Source of the DNA: Bradyrhizobium lablabi
GTDB lineage: Bacteria > Pseudomonadota > Alphaproteobacteria > Rhizobiales > Xanthobacteraceae
Assembly: GCF_900141755.1 (NCBI RefSeq)
Contig: NZ_LT670844.1
Coordinates: forward strand, 124,001-188,000
DNA: 64,000 nucleotides
Reading direction: 5' to 3'
Below the pieces are notes generated by a model that worked only from the letters and a program-made list of their open reading frames with translations, made no database searches and had not been told where the DNA came from. Shown one piece after another: positions 9,601-17,577 of this stretch; the stretch's first letter is position 1, and the number at the start of each line of letters is the position of its first letter. The position numbers and the translations under genes are program-made.

Positions 9601-11884
9601 AGGCGGCCTTGTCGCCTTCGGCGACGTTCTTGTCGGCGAATAACGGTTTGACGCCGATCATGGCCGCTGCGGGCGCGACCGGCAGCACCAGTTTGCGCTC
9701 GACCGCGCGGCCGCCGGCTTCCGCCATGCGGATGAAGATTTGCGCCTCCTGCGGCCGCGTCGATGACGGCGGCTTTGCGAGGCTGACGGGGAATGTCGCG
9801 ACGCCGCTGGCGTCTGACTCCGGCAGATTCTCGATCGGCGTGCGCTCGTTGCTGGTGGTTTCTTCATCGGCGACGCCGAACTGGTACCCGGCAAAACCCG
9901 GCCGCTCGGCGGCGGGCGCGACCAGCAGGTCGCCCTCAATCTGCAGGCCCGATGCCGGGGCGCCATAAAGGAAATGACCGTCCACTTTGAGTTCTACAGG
10001 AACTTCAGCTTTGATCTGCTTATCCTTGGCAGTGAGGTCGAATTCGATCCGCTCGGGGACGTAATCCTCGACCATGAAGGTGGTTTCGCCGACCGAATTG
10101 CCCTTCGGATCGGTAAAGGCCCGGACCCGCCAGGTCCCGGTCGGCACGGCGGAATTGAGCGCCAAGGTCATGCTGCGCCCGCCCGCGCCCTGGTCCGCGA
10201 GCTGCGCGCGACGGAATTCGACGCCGTCGGGACGCTCGATTACCAATGTCAGCGGCCCACCCGTGACGGCATTGCCCTGGCCGTCGCGCAGAAGTGCTGT
10301 GAGATACACGGTTTCGTTGGAGCGATAGACGCCGCGTTCGGCATAGACGAAGGCATCGGCGCCGGTTGGCGCGGGCCGGCCGGAAACGCCGCGATCCGAC
10401 AGATCGAACGCGTTGGATTTCAGGCTCAGGAAAGCGTAGTCGGCCTTGTCGCCGGTCACTGTCAGCATCGCCGGCGACAGACCGCCCTCGCCGCGCGCCA
10501 GCCCCGCCTCGAACAGCACGTGGCCTGAGTCGTCGGTCTTGCGGGTCGCCAGAATCTCGTTGTTGCGCGCGACCAGCCGCACTTCGGCTTTGCCAACCGG
10601 GTCGGTCGAGGCCAGCGAATTGACGAAGACATGGATGCCGTCATTGCCGGAGAAGGCGGCGATGCCCAAATCCGAGACGATGAACCACTGCGTCGCCAGC
10701 GAATTGTCATCGTCGCTGCCGGGGCCCTTGGGCGCGGCGGTCATGACATAGACGCCCGGCTGCAGGTCGCCCAGCGCCTGGTCGACCGGGAACGCGGTGG
10801 TGACGTCCTGATTGAGCGTGGTCGCGGTCGCAAGTTCGCCCGACCAGACTTTGACGCCGCGCTCGCCGCCGAGGCCCGACAATTCATATTTGTTCAGGGA
10901 ACGTTGAAAATCATTGTCGATCACGGTGTTGATCAGATTGCGGTCGCCGATCCGGAAGACGTCGACGGTCACCGCGGGCGTATTGACGCTGACGAGCGGA
11001 ATACCGCGCTGGCCGGTGCGGGGCAGCACATAGGCCCGCCCGGTGAAGCGCACGAACGGCTTGCGGTCGCGGACGTAAATGTTGAATTCAGCCGATTTCG
11101 GCAGGGTTTCCTTGACCGTGGACGGCAGCCCCGCGCGCAGATTGATGTTGTAGCGCTCGCCATGGGTCAATCCGTCGACGCAAAGCTGCTTTTCCTCCAC
11201 CGACAGCGCCGGCTTGTCGTTGCCGGCAAGCGTTACGAACGGCGCAAAGTCGGTGCGTTTTGCCAGATCTTCGGAGAACTGGAAGCAGGCGCGCGGCGAG
11301 GCTGAATCGGAATCGACGGTATAATCGAGCAATCGAAAACCGTGCTCGTCGCGCATCTTCTCATATTGTCCGCGCACGTCGGCGACCTCGCGCATGTCGA
11401 GCGACAGCCGCAACGCATCGAGCGACGGGCGCCACAGCTTGCGCTCGGACAGCGCCCGGCCGAGCACGGCGAGCGCATCCGCCTCCTCGCCCGGATTGCC
11501 GGCGCGCTGATAGGCGATGTAGGCCGCGGTCGAGGCCCGCTCGAGCAGGAAGGTCTGCTCGGTCGAGTTGGCCGGGCGGATCTGGAAGATGGTACGCGCG
11601 AGCCGCAGCCAGTTGCCGCTGTCCTCCGGCGTCGTCGCGGCGATTTGCCCGAGGATTTGCAATCCGGTGCGGAAATCGCTGCGCTTGAAGGCGGCATCGG
11701 CGTCGGTTTTCAGCGTCGCATTGGATTTGGCGACCGGCCCCGCCTCGCTCTTGATCTGGGCCTCCAGTTTTATGGCCGAATCGGCGAGATCGTCGCGTTT
11801 GAAGGCCTTATCCGCGGCCTGCGCTGAGACCAGGCCAAGCGCCAGCGTTGCGCAAAGTGTTGCGGCGCGAACCAAACCGATCAT
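6683..11884 (-). CDS. alpha-2-macroglobulin family protein (periplasmic, YfhM-like)
   Basis: This 1733-residue secreted protein has a type I signal peptide ending SAQA at about residue 23. There is no lipobox Cys, unlike E. coli YfhM, so it should be soluble in the periplasm. A helical, TPR-like N-terminal section is followed by macroglobulin-type beta domains including GADAFVYAERGVYRSNE. The bait/ANA region contains DVGILNLTNY, and PHGCSEQITSRAMP holds the thioester Cys-x-Glu-Gln (Cys near 1285). A complement-like domain lies at the C-terminus. The intact CxEQ motif predicts covalent protease trapping. It is the first gene of a two-gene operon with pbpC. Confidence 0.93.
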   Translation of the reverse strand: MIGLVRAATLCATLALGLVSAQAADKAFKRDDLADSAIKLEAQIKSEAGPVAKSNATLKTDADAAFKRSDFRTGLQILGQIAATTPEDSGNWLRLARTIFQIRPANSTEQTFLLERASTAAYIAYQRAGNPGEEADALAVLGRALSERKLWRPSLDALRLSLDMREVADVRGQYEKMRDEHGFRLLDYTVDSDSASPRACFQFSEDLAKRTDFAPFVTLAGNDKPALSVEEKQLCVDGLTHGERYNINLRAGLPSTVKETLPKSAEFNIYVRDRKPFVRFTGRAYVLPRTGQRGIPLVSVNTPAVTVDVFRIGDRNLINTVIDNDFQRSLNKYELSGLGGERGVKVWSGELATATTLNQDVTTAFPVDQALGDLQPGVYVMTAAPKGPGSDDDNSLATQWFIVSDLGIAAFSGNDGIHVFVNSLASTDPVGKAEVRLVARNNEILATRKTDDSGHVLFEAGLARGEGGLSPAMLTVTGDKADYAFLSLKSNAFDLSDRGVSGRPAPTGADAFVYAERGVYRSNETVYLTALLRDGQGNAVTGGPLTLVIERPDGVEFRRAQLADQGAGGRSMTLALNSAVPTGTWRVRAFTDPKGNSVGETTFMVEDYVPERIEFDLTAKDKQIKAEVPVELKVDGHFLYGAPASGLQIEGDLLVAPAAERPGFAGYQFGVADEETTSNERTPIENLPESDASGVATFPVSLAKPPSSTRPQEAQIFIRMAEAGGRAVERKLVLPVAPAAAMIGVKPLFADKNVAEGDKAAFDVVFAAPDGKPLAREGLRYELLKIESRYQWYRQNSSWDFEPVKSTTRVADGDLSISADKPSRITLSPQPGRYRLDVKSTEADGPLTSVQFDVGWYSDGSADTPDLLETSIDKPQYQSSDTMVVSVNARTAGKLTIIVLGDRLLTTQTTDVKEGTAQVKIPVAKDWGTGAYVLATLRRPLDVAASRMPGRAIGLKWFGIDKNPRTLQVNLSPPALVRPNATLKVPVKLGGLNPGEDAKIVVAAVDVGILNLTNYKPPAPDDYYLGQRRLSSEIRDLYGQLIDGMQGTRGQLKTGGDSGAELQGSPPTQKPLALYSGIVTVAADGSAEVNFDIPEFAGTARVMAVAWTATKLGRATTDVTVRDPVVLTATLPRFLLNGDHGTMSFDLDNVEGTPGDYTIRVKTSGPVKVTGNPATNVNLAAKQRTSMSLALDAGGAGSAQLDVDISGPNGLTLARHYALDVKPATQILARRSIRTLAKGESLTLTSDMFSDLVEGTGGVSLSVSTSTALDAATILKALDRYPHGCSEQITSRAMPLLYVNDLAAGAHLAMDTEVDQRIKDAIDRLLARQGSNGSFGLWSAGGDDSWLDAYVTDFLTRAREKGFAVPDVSFKSALDRIRNSVVNANEPEKDGGRDLAYGLYVLARNGAAPIGDLRYLADTKLSNLATPIAKSQLAAALALVGDKTRAERVYQAALDSLVPKPVLEFGRTDYGSALRDAAALVSLASEGNAPKATLTQAVARVEVARGLTPYTSTQENAWLVLASRALSKETMSLDLNGAAIKTALYRSYKAGEMAGAPIKITNTGDTPVQAVVSVSGAPITPEPAASNGFKIERNYFTLDGKPADVAKAKQNDRFAVVLKITEAKPEFGHIMVSDYLPAGLEIDNPHLVSSGDTGTLDWIEDGEEPKNTEFRDDRFTAAIDRAADAKAVFTVAYVVRAVTPGKYVLPQAYVEDMYNPSRYGRTGTGAVEVRPAK

Positions 11885-12192
11885 GATGGAGCTCCCGGGC
11901 CAGCGGACAGATGCCGCTTAAGGGTGAGAAATGCGCGAAAAGGTGACGGACTGATGGCGGCGAAATGGGGTTGCGAAAAAGTCGCATGTGACATCTGCCG
12001 AAACGAGCCTTTTGCCTCGCCGGCGGCCCATTGCGGCGCAGCATGGCGTGCAACATAGCGTTAAGGGCGGACCGGGGGTCCACCGCTTCGGTATGTCGTC
12101 TGTGGTCACAAAAGGGTTCGGAACGGGCTTGGCGGCAAGGCGGATTTTTCATATTGGCAGTGCTATGAAGGCGCAATTCGGGTCACCCCGAC
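11885..12192. other. intergenic region upstream of the alpha-2-macroglobulin gene
   Basis: About 300 bp between the divergent alpha-2-macroglobulin gene and tRNA-Arg. It must hold the promoters for both transcription units. No convincing operator, repeat or small gene was seen. The open frames here are shadows. Confidence 0.5.
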
Positions 12193-12269
12193 GGTCCCAT
12201 AGCTCAACTGGATAGAGTAACGGATTTCTACTCCGTGGGTTGCAGGTTCGAATCCTGCTGGGATCGCCA
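12193..12269 (+). tRNA. tRNA-Arg (anticodon UCU)
   Basis: A 77-nt cloverleaf with encoded CCA. Acceptor stem GGTCCCA pairs with TGGGATC and the discriminator is G. The anticodon arm is ACGGA-TTTCTAC-TCCGT, giving anticodon TCT, and the T arm is GCAGG-TTCGAAT-CCTGC. It marks the left border of the relic-rich accessory region. tRNA-Arg genes are common integration sites, but I found neither an intact integrase nor a second copy of the 3' end in the window. Confidence 0.97.
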
Positions 12270-12448
12270 ACAATTTCAAGGGGATGTGCGTTCTGTTCTC
12301 GTTAAATCCGTGTACCATTCCGAAATGAAGAAAACCCTTTGGTATCAGCCTTTCCCGTTTAGTACCGCTGAGTCCGTGGTACACGGATGGTACACGGCGG
12401 TTCGTTTTTCGTTCGCGAATTTGCTCGGCAAGTTTTGTGGGCAGTAAG

Positions 12449-12700
12449 TTAACGTCGTCCCCAAGGGGCGGCAGCCCACAAGCGCTCATGCAGGTAATAC
12501 CACACGATTTTGGTTGCGAACTCGAGGACGGCGATGGAGCCCGCGAGTCCAACCTTGCCCGACAAGAACCAGCTGATCGCGAAAGTGTCGAGGGTGCCTA
12601 AAGTTCGCCAACTGATCGCTTTGAGGACTGACCGTGAATGTGTATCGCCGCCGCTGAACAAGATCACGCCGGGTGTCTCCAACCGGACTATCAGATTCAA
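12449..12700 (-). CDS. DUF2061 small membrane protein
   Basis: This 83-residue protein carries the DUF2061 pattern: KAISWRTLGTLDTFAISWFL followed by KVGLAGSIAVLEFATK and YYLHERLW. There are two hydrophobic spans separated by a short loop. The function of the family is unknown. It lies about 180 bp past tRNA-Arg on the opposite strand and stands alone. Confidence 0.8.
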   Translation of the reverse strand: MNLIVRLETPGVILFSGGDTHSRSVLKAISWRTLGTLDTFAISWFLSGKVGLAGSIAVLEFATKIVWYYLHERLWAAAPWGRR

Positions 12701-13135
12701 TCATATCACGGCGCGCGCCGCCCCTCATCTCTCCTCGACCGCAAAGTGCCGAGCGCTCCCGGCGAGGGCAGTCCGGCAAGGTTGAGATTAAAAGAGGGCT
12801 GCCAAACTGAGGCGGCCAGAAACGCACAACGCCGCCAAACGGAAATATGATCGCTCGGCGGCGGTGCATATCGAAGCTGGGCCCTCAAAATCCCCAGCAC
12901 TGATATGTCAGCACGAGACGTGCCAAGGTTCAACGAACAACTCGCCCGTAAGACTACGGGGCAAGGGCGTGCAGCGGACTAACGAGGTAGCCCGAACGAA
13001 AATTCGCCGGCGTGAACCGGCCTCGCGTCCAGCAGCAAAAAGCCGCTACTGGAGCGGTGGCGACTTTCGTTTGTCAGTTTAACAAAACGGTAAGGCAAGT
13101 CAGCCGTAAATGCCGAATTGGCTGGGGGTAGCACG
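12701..13135. other. gene-poor stretch of the accessory region
   Basis: About 430 bp with only short overlapping frames on both strands and no ribosome-binding site linked to a convincing protein. It may hold decayed sequence. Nothing further is supported. Confidence 0.4.
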
Positions 13136-13348
13136 ATGGTGGGCCCCGCAATGACAGAATATACAGTCAAGGAAATTGGCCATCAATGGATCGTGTACGC
13201 TGATCGGCTAAGCATCGCTGCTTGTGCCGACGAACATTCGGCTTTGAAAGTGATTGCCGAAGATAGCGCCACACGCAAATCGACGGTCCACGATAATAGG
13301 GCAAGCAAAAGCCCGCCCGGCGTGAACTGGCGCTCATTGTACGGATGA
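13136..13348 (+). CDS. small hypothetical protein
   Basis: A 70-residue soluble protein beginning MVGPAMTEYTVKEIGHQWIV. The start was chosen because GGGGG lies about 8 bases upstream of ATG at 13136; an in-frame TTG at 13118 and a second ATG at 13151 are alternatives. No known domain is recognised. The pattern of a short beta-strand-like start followed by a helix (HSALKVIAEDSA) looks like a genuine folded small protein. Confidence 0.5.
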   Translation: MVGPAMTEYTVKEIGHQWIVYADRLSIAACADEHSALKVIAEDSATRKSTVHDNRASKSPPGVNWRSLYG

Positions 13349-13465
13349 TGCCAAGCCGGACTGCGGATTTGTCGAGCAGAGTGACATAGTTCACATTTGC
13401 CGCGCGCTGGGTGAGCTATCACGCGAGGCCAGTCTCATCCTTGGGGTTGGGATTGGAGGCTGCAA

Positions 13466-13648
13466 ATGGCTACTATCGCAAGAGCGCTTTCGCGTGCGTC
13501 TGGAACTCAGGTTGACGTCGAAACGCTAAAAACCATTGTTATCTTTTGCGGCGTCGGCCTGGTCGTTTCGTTGCTTCTGGCAGAATGGATTGCCTCTCTG
13601 CGACTAGCACCGGACGCCAATGGACTGGATATAATTGACTGGATATAA
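13466..13648 (+). CDS. small single-span membrane protein
   Basis: A 60-residue protein with one hydrophobic segment, TIVIFCGVGLVVSLLLA, near residues 23-39. GGAGG lies 6 bases before the ATG. The segment LKTIVIFCGVGLVVS closely matches FKTIALFCCFGLVVS in the small protein at 26510-26650. It also loosely resembles YRAIALFVGIEVVVV in the one at 59539-59688. The three appear to be dispersed members of one small membrane protein family. Function unknown. Confidence 0.6.
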   Translation: MATIARALSRASGTQVDVETLKTIVIFCGVGLVVSLLLAEWIASLRLAPDANGLDIIDWI

Positions 13649-13946
13649 ACGCCGGATTCTTCTGACGGGCGGCCCTCACCTCTGCTCGTCCGGATGAGCG
13701 CCGGCCTGTGTCCGCGCGGGGCTCCATTGACGCCCCGTTTGCCGCGCACCGGACACGACTCGCGCACATCGATTGAGCATCACCGCTCCTCGTCCGGATG
13801 ATTGCCTGTGAGTTGTCCGAATCTCGGATATGATCTTCGGGCGGCGTCCTAATCCAGCGCTGCAATTCATACCGGCCCCGTCCGCCTTCCCAGCGAGCGG
13901 GGTTTTTTAGCGTTCCTCATCATGAGTGCAAGACCGAGCGAGCTGA

Positions 13947-14165
13947 CTAGAAATTCAAGCTGCCAAACTCAGTGGGAAGCATTGGGTGGAGTTCTTGCAA
14001 CGGCGGCTTGGCAGCGGCCGGTAGCTCGATCGAAGAAGATCGCGACCGCAACATGGTGGCTACAACCACAATCAGAGCAGCAACCGCGATAGTCATTCGC
14101 ATCATGGCCGCGCCAGTTTTTGGCCGAGATTGCGCTTGGTGCGTCAAAGCATCCCTTGAACTCAT
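13947..14165 (-). CDS. small membrane-anchored protein, paralogue of 15511-15720
   Basis: A 72-residue protein with one hydrophobic segment (MTIAVAALIVVVATML) followed by a short tail containing LRSRSSSIELPAAAKPPLQE and LH. The start at 14165 is preceded by ACGGGAG, the same context as the paralogue. The tail pattern MLRS-R...P-LQ-LH recurs in the protein at 15511-15720. Both look like inner-membrane-anchored periplasmic peptides of unknown function. Confidence 0.55.
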   Translation of the reverse strand: MSSRDALTHQAQSRPKTGAAMMRMTIAVAALIVVVATMLRSRSSSIELPAAAKPPLQELHPMLPTEFGSLNF

Positions 14166-14303
14166 TGGCTGGTCTCCCGTTGCTGATATGCGCACCCAAA
14201 TTGAACGGTCTGCGCTACGGCGCTATTTCAGCCTCGGGAAAAAGGTTGCGATTGTAAGAAAAAACCCGCCGGCGCGAACCGGCGGGCTGTCTCATTTACG
14301 CGC

Positions 14304-14546
14304 TCAGGCCATCCCCACGCCTTGCCAATCGCGGAAGGGGACTTGTTCGTCCAAACCATCCTGATCGGCGATGCCGGATTCGGAGCCGTCTTGCTCGAGG
14401 TCGCGGCGGCTGCCAGCGGCCCATTGCTCTTGGTTGAGGTGGTGATCGAGGCTGCCAAGGGACGGTTCGCGCAATCCATCGTCCTCTGCTGGATCGCCGT
14501 CCTCTAGCTCGGCGTCGTCCGCTTCGTCCTCCGGTTCGAGCTCCAT
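14304..14546 (-). CDS. acidic small protein of rhizobial accessory regions
   Basis: An 80-residue, very acidic protein starting MELEPEDEADDAELEDGDPA, with the mid-section LREPSLGSLDHHLNQEQWAA and a conserved-looking NQEQWAAGSRRDLEQDG. I recall similar EPSLGS-containing proteins from rhizobial genomes, usually near phage or island genes; this is memory, not a search. It follows the frameshifted twin-arginine gene on the same strand. Confidence 0.55.
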   Translation of the reverse strand: MELEPEDEADDAELEDGDPAEDDGLREPSLGSLDHHLNQEQWAAGSRRDLEQDGSESGIADQDGLDEQVPFRDWQGVGMA

Positions 14547-14559
14547 GTGGTTGTCCGTG

Positions 14560-14890
14560 TCATCGAGAAAACCGGATAAGCCGGTCGATCCCCTTGCGCC
14601 GATCGTCTGGAATAGTTTGCTCCATCTCGCCGTAATGCCGCATGGCGTCGTCCGTGGCCGCGATGGCGGCCCTGTGGTCCGCTATCAGGCCCAAAATGGC
14701 TTCCGGCTTCTTAGCCGCGCCCGCCAGCGCGTCGGCGGTCGACGCGGGCGGAATTGTCGCCCGTGCCACCAGCGGCCACGCCAGCAGCGTTCGTCAGGAA
14801 GCGGCGCCGCGACGTGGCGTCCATAGGGTTGCTTTGAGATATGGGCGCGTTTGTGGGTGGCGTGCTATGCACGCGGTCAGCCTTGGGCAT
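14560..14890 (-). pseudogene. frameshifted twin-arginine signal protein
   Basis: The first frame starts at 14890 with MPKADRVHSTPPTNAP and carries DATSRRRFLTNAAGVAAGGT, a Tat-type signal. It then runs out of frame near 14760. The expected continuation (ATIPPASTADALAGAAKK, ending IRFSR) is in another frame and stops at 14560. Joining the two gives one coherent protein of about 110 residues, so a small indel in the signal peptide has broken the gene. A sequencing error cannot be excluded. Confidence 0.6.
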
Positions 14891-14958
14891 TGAGAGGAGC
14901 TCCTTGCTCGGGGTTAGAGCCGGGGCGGAAGTTGACGCTTCCCCTTGGGTCGGATTTT

Positions 14959-15000
14959 TGGTACTACACATTTATGGCGAAGTCAAATAAGGTAGTACCA
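14959..15000. promoter_or_regulatory. 9-bp inverted repeat straddling the RHH gene start
   Basis: TGGTACTAC at 14959-14967 and its exact complement GTAGTACCA at 14992-15000 flank the ATG at 14974 with 24 bases between the arms. It could be an autoregulatory operator for the ribbon-helix-helix protein it overlaps, or an RNA hairpin that hides the start. A near half-site, TGGTACTA, also occurs near 19312. Confidence 0.45.
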
Positions 15001-15357
15001 CAAAACAGGCGCGGTCGGCCAGCAACGGGCAGAGACCCAGTTACGGCCATTCGTCTATCAATCGAATTACGAGAGAACGTCGATGCATGGGCTGCGAAGC
15101 AGCCGGAGGCGCCCAGTCGCTCCGAAGCCATCCGCCGCCTGGTCGAGCTTGGCCTCCAGGTGAAGATGCCAGCGAGGCCCGTCAGCAATCCCGGCCGGAA
15201 GTTGCGCGCTCAGGAGCTCGCCACAAAGGCGATCGAAAAGATGATCGATCCGGCTGCGCCGCCCGAAGAACGCGCCCAGCGGCGGAGCCGCCTCACCAAA
15301 GGCCCGACCGAATTTCGTGAGGCCCGCGTCGATCTACCGAAGGCGAAGGGGAAATAA
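14974..15357 (+). CDS. ribbon-helix-helix (CopG/MetJ-like) DNA-binding protein
   Basis: The 127-residue protein has a basic N-terminus with an AT-hook-like RRGRPATGRDP at about 12-22. An RHH core follows: TAIRLSIELRENVDAWAAKQ as the strand-helix, then SRSEAIRRLVELGLQ as the second helix, about residues 24-65. A charged C-terminal tail completes it. Such proteins are usually autorepressors. The start ATG lies inside an inverted repeat, which supports self-control. No partner toxin gene is adjacent, so a toxin-antitoxin role is not supported. Confidence 0.75.
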   Translation: MAKSNKVVPQNRRGRPATGRDPVTAIRLSIELRENVDAWAAKQPEAPSRSEAIRRLVELGLQVKMPARPVSNPGRKLRAQELATKAIEKMIDPAAPPEERAQRRSRLTKGPTEFREARVDLPKAKGK

Positions 15358-15510
15358 AATGAACGTGCCGCCGCAACCCCAAAGGGATCACGGCGGCAAG
15401 TCTTGGGAGAAAACGCCCGCCCAAAGGAGGGCAGTCCACCGTCTCTCGACGGTCTCGCATCAGCCCTAAGGCTGAAATCAGCAATCTACCTTACAGTCAG
15501 ATCCCGCTTC

Positions 15511-15720
15511 CTAGCGCTTCGCCGCGTTTGGAAACATCAATGCGTGATCCTCAATTTCCTGGTTTGGAAGCTTATTTACGCCGGCCGCGGTGTGGAGCTG
15601 CTGCAACGAGGGCATCGCAGCGGTCTCGGCGGACATCTCGGTCCGCGGAGACCGCAACATGGCGGCCGCGGCGGCGATTAGAGCGATAGTCGCAAGAGCA
15701 GAAATCATCCGACGCTTCAT
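15511..15720 (-). CDS. small membrane-anchored protein, paralogue of 13947-14165
   Basis: This 69-residue protein starts MKRRMISALATIALIAAAAA. GGGAGG lies 6 bases upstream of ATG at 15720, which is better than the longer in-frame start at 15771. One N-terminal hydrophobic segment is followed by MLRSPRTEMSAETAAMPSLQ, then QLH, and a tail ending MFPNAAKR. It shares the MLRS...LQ-LH pattern with the neighbour at 13947. Likely anchored with the tail in the periplasm; function unknown. Confidence 0.6.
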   Translation of the reverse strand: MKRRMISALATIALIAAAAAMLRSPRTEMSAETAAMPSLQQLHTAAGVNKLPNQEIEDHALMFPNAAKR

Positions 15721-15836
15721 GGGAAGCCTCCCGTTCAGGTCCGATACGTAGAAAAGTCTGCACCGTTTCAATTATCTCGAGCCGCGACGCACGAATGTGA
15801 ACCGCTTCACGTCTCACGCTCACTTGATGCTGAGAG

Positions 15837-15856
15837 AGACCGCCTTCGGTCTTTTT
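15837..15856 (+). terminator. probable rho-independent terminator
   Basis: AGACCG-CCTT-CGGTCT forms a short stem with a four-base loop, followed by TTTTT. It is the first such signal downstream of the RHH gene on the plus strand. Confidence 0.5.
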
Positions 15857-16715
15857 GTTTGCGATACGCCTCCTTCCCCCCGCTAGTCACCGCGTTGGAT
15901 GCAGCAGAAGTGGGTGCATCTCAATTGGCACACGGTTAAAGAACGAATTTCTCGTCACACACCTTGGCTGGTGCCGGTTTTGCGGCGAGGAAGACAAATC
16001 CCGTTTTCCATGGGCCCGCTTCTGGCACGCAGCCGGCGAGCAGCGGCGACGGTTAGAAGAACCTACTTTCTCAGCCTTCCAACGCTCCGCTATTTTACAG
16101 GCAGGATGATCTTCTGCCGGGGATGGTCCTGTTAGACGGAGAGAACGTCGGACGAAAGCGAATTCGCTGCGGCCGGATGTTCGCTCTGCAGATACTCAGC
16201 GATGGCACCATCCGCCAATGTGGCTGCCGCGTCGACAACTCGCGGAGAAAGACGAACTCGCAATCGGCCACGTCGACGACATGACGCTGAAGCAGGCGTT
16301 CAACTCCAAGGCTGCGCGCGACAACATCGCGAGCTTCATGACGGGAAACCTTCTTGGCGTGTGCCGCACATGACGGGCATCCATACCGACTATCTCGGCG
16401 TGGCTATGTTTCTTCGTGATCCTAACCATCGGGACGGCTACGCCGGCGGAAGCAATAGCGACCGCACCGGATGCGGGCACCGATTCCGATCCCGAGACAG
16501 CAAAGCGCCCTCTCGCATTAAAGCCAGCCATCAGTAAGACATTTCCACGATCAGCACCGCGGGGCCCCTCCCCTTGGGGCGGAGCGGCCTGATGCGCGCA
16601 ACATATGGGGCGATTCGACTCGCGCGTCGGCCGGCGGCTTCAATGGCGCATGCAGCCGTTGCAAACAAGCCCAAGCAAGCAGAACATCCGCCGGGCCAAT
16701 ACCGGGGAAAAAGCA
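15857..16715. other. gene-poor stretch with decayed fragments
   Basis: About 860 bp without a gene I would defend. Around 16230-16370 the plus strand encodes LAEKDELAIGHVDDMTLKQA-like sequence ending in a stop, but it has no good start. Around 16380-16540 both strands keep open frames of modest length. The picture is of decayed island DNA. Confidence 0.4.
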
Positions 16716-17003
16716 ATGAAGGTCTTTGCCGCGACACTTACCTTGCTTGTTTCAAGCGCTGCCGCCGCTCAAGAGTGCCAGACGTGCTCAATGGCCGACG
16801 CCTGCATAACAACGTACCTTAAGGCGGCGTCGCAGGCCCAAAAGGCCACTAAGCAGGCAATCCGGGATTGGAAGCAGAATCTGGACAGGAAGGCCTCCGC
16901 AGAATTGTCCAGCAAGGGCACGCTCGCATTACAAGACGCCATGGAGTCGCAAGTTCGTTTGGAGCTTGAGCGCCTGAAGGAGTGCTTGGCTAAGATTAGG
17001 TAG
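16716..17003 (+). CDS. small secreted protein
   Basis: A 95-residue protein with signal peptide MKVFAATLTLLVSSAAAAQE (cleavage after AAA) and GGGGA upstream of the ATG. The mature part has four cysteines (CQTCSMADAC early, CLAKIR late) and is mostly helical and charged (KATKQAIRDWKQNLDRKA). Probably a periplasmic protein; no family recognised. Confidence 0.6.
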   Translation: MKVFAATLTLLVSSAAAAQECQTCSMADACITTYLKAASQAQKATKQAIRDWKQNLDRKASAELSSKGTLALQDAMESQVRLELERLKECLAKIR

Positions 17004-17258
17004 CTGAGCCTCCGCGCGGCCGCCAGCCCGTCACCCTCGAGGATGCCGGCCGCTACATCACGAAGCTGCCTAAGGCCGAGCACGAGGCTGCGGAATTGCA
17101 AGCGGCCATGGCAGCGCTGATGCTCGTGGCTCGCGGTGGCCCGACCATGATGGCGCGCATCGGCGTCATGCGGGCTTTAAACCGACACGTCGAGCGCGAG
17201 TTCACGTCGCGCAAAATATCATCATTGGGGAAAGCGCAAGCTGGCGCGCGACCGATGA
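17004..17258 (+). pseudogene. relic of a small rhizobial conserved protein
   Basis: In frame after the preceding stop, with no start codon, the sequence reads RQPVTLEDAGRYITKLPKAE, then LQAAMAALMLVARGGPTMMA and IGVMRALNRHVEREF. The frame is then lost near 17215. Its natural end, HHWGKRKLARDR and a stop at 17256, is in another frame. I recall intact proteins of this type in Bradyrhizobium. Missing start plus frameshift make it a pseudogene. Confidence 0.55.
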
Positions 17259-17577
17259 AATCTGGTTGGCCGCCGCCGCCCCTAATCTGCCCGAATCGCA
17301 ATCGCATTTTGCTTTCGTCGACGCTGTGACGTCGACGACCCCATACTTCCGCCTCATCGCGGTTAACCTCAACCACTGACTCGAGATGGGGCGGATTTTT
17401 CACGCACGCGCGCGCCGCATGTTACCCGTCCGTCCCAGCCAACGTGTCTCTTGATTTAACGCATACGAGCCGTCCCGGTGGTAGACTACGCCAACTCATC
17501 GCCCGCCGACCCCGTCCAGCTTCTGTTTGGAACCTCCAAGGGCGCGCGACCGTTGTAGCCCTCAGAGGCCTCACGCA
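17259..17577. other. intergenic region upstream of the amidinotransferase
   Basis: About 320 bp. The palindrome GTCGACG...CGTCGAC lies near 17317-17339. No gene or clear promoter was identified. Confidence 0.35.

Noticed and set aside
12270..12450. Integrase gene directly after tRNA-Arg
   Set aside because: Only short frames with tRNA-shadow translation occur; no recombinase motif was seen.
14974..15357. Antitoxin of a toxin-antitoxin pair
   Set aside because: The RHH protein has no adjacent toxin-like gene on either side.
15857..16537. Secreted protein candidates on both strands near 16200-16537
   Set aside because: Frames conflict, with no start signals, and none shows a clear continuation.
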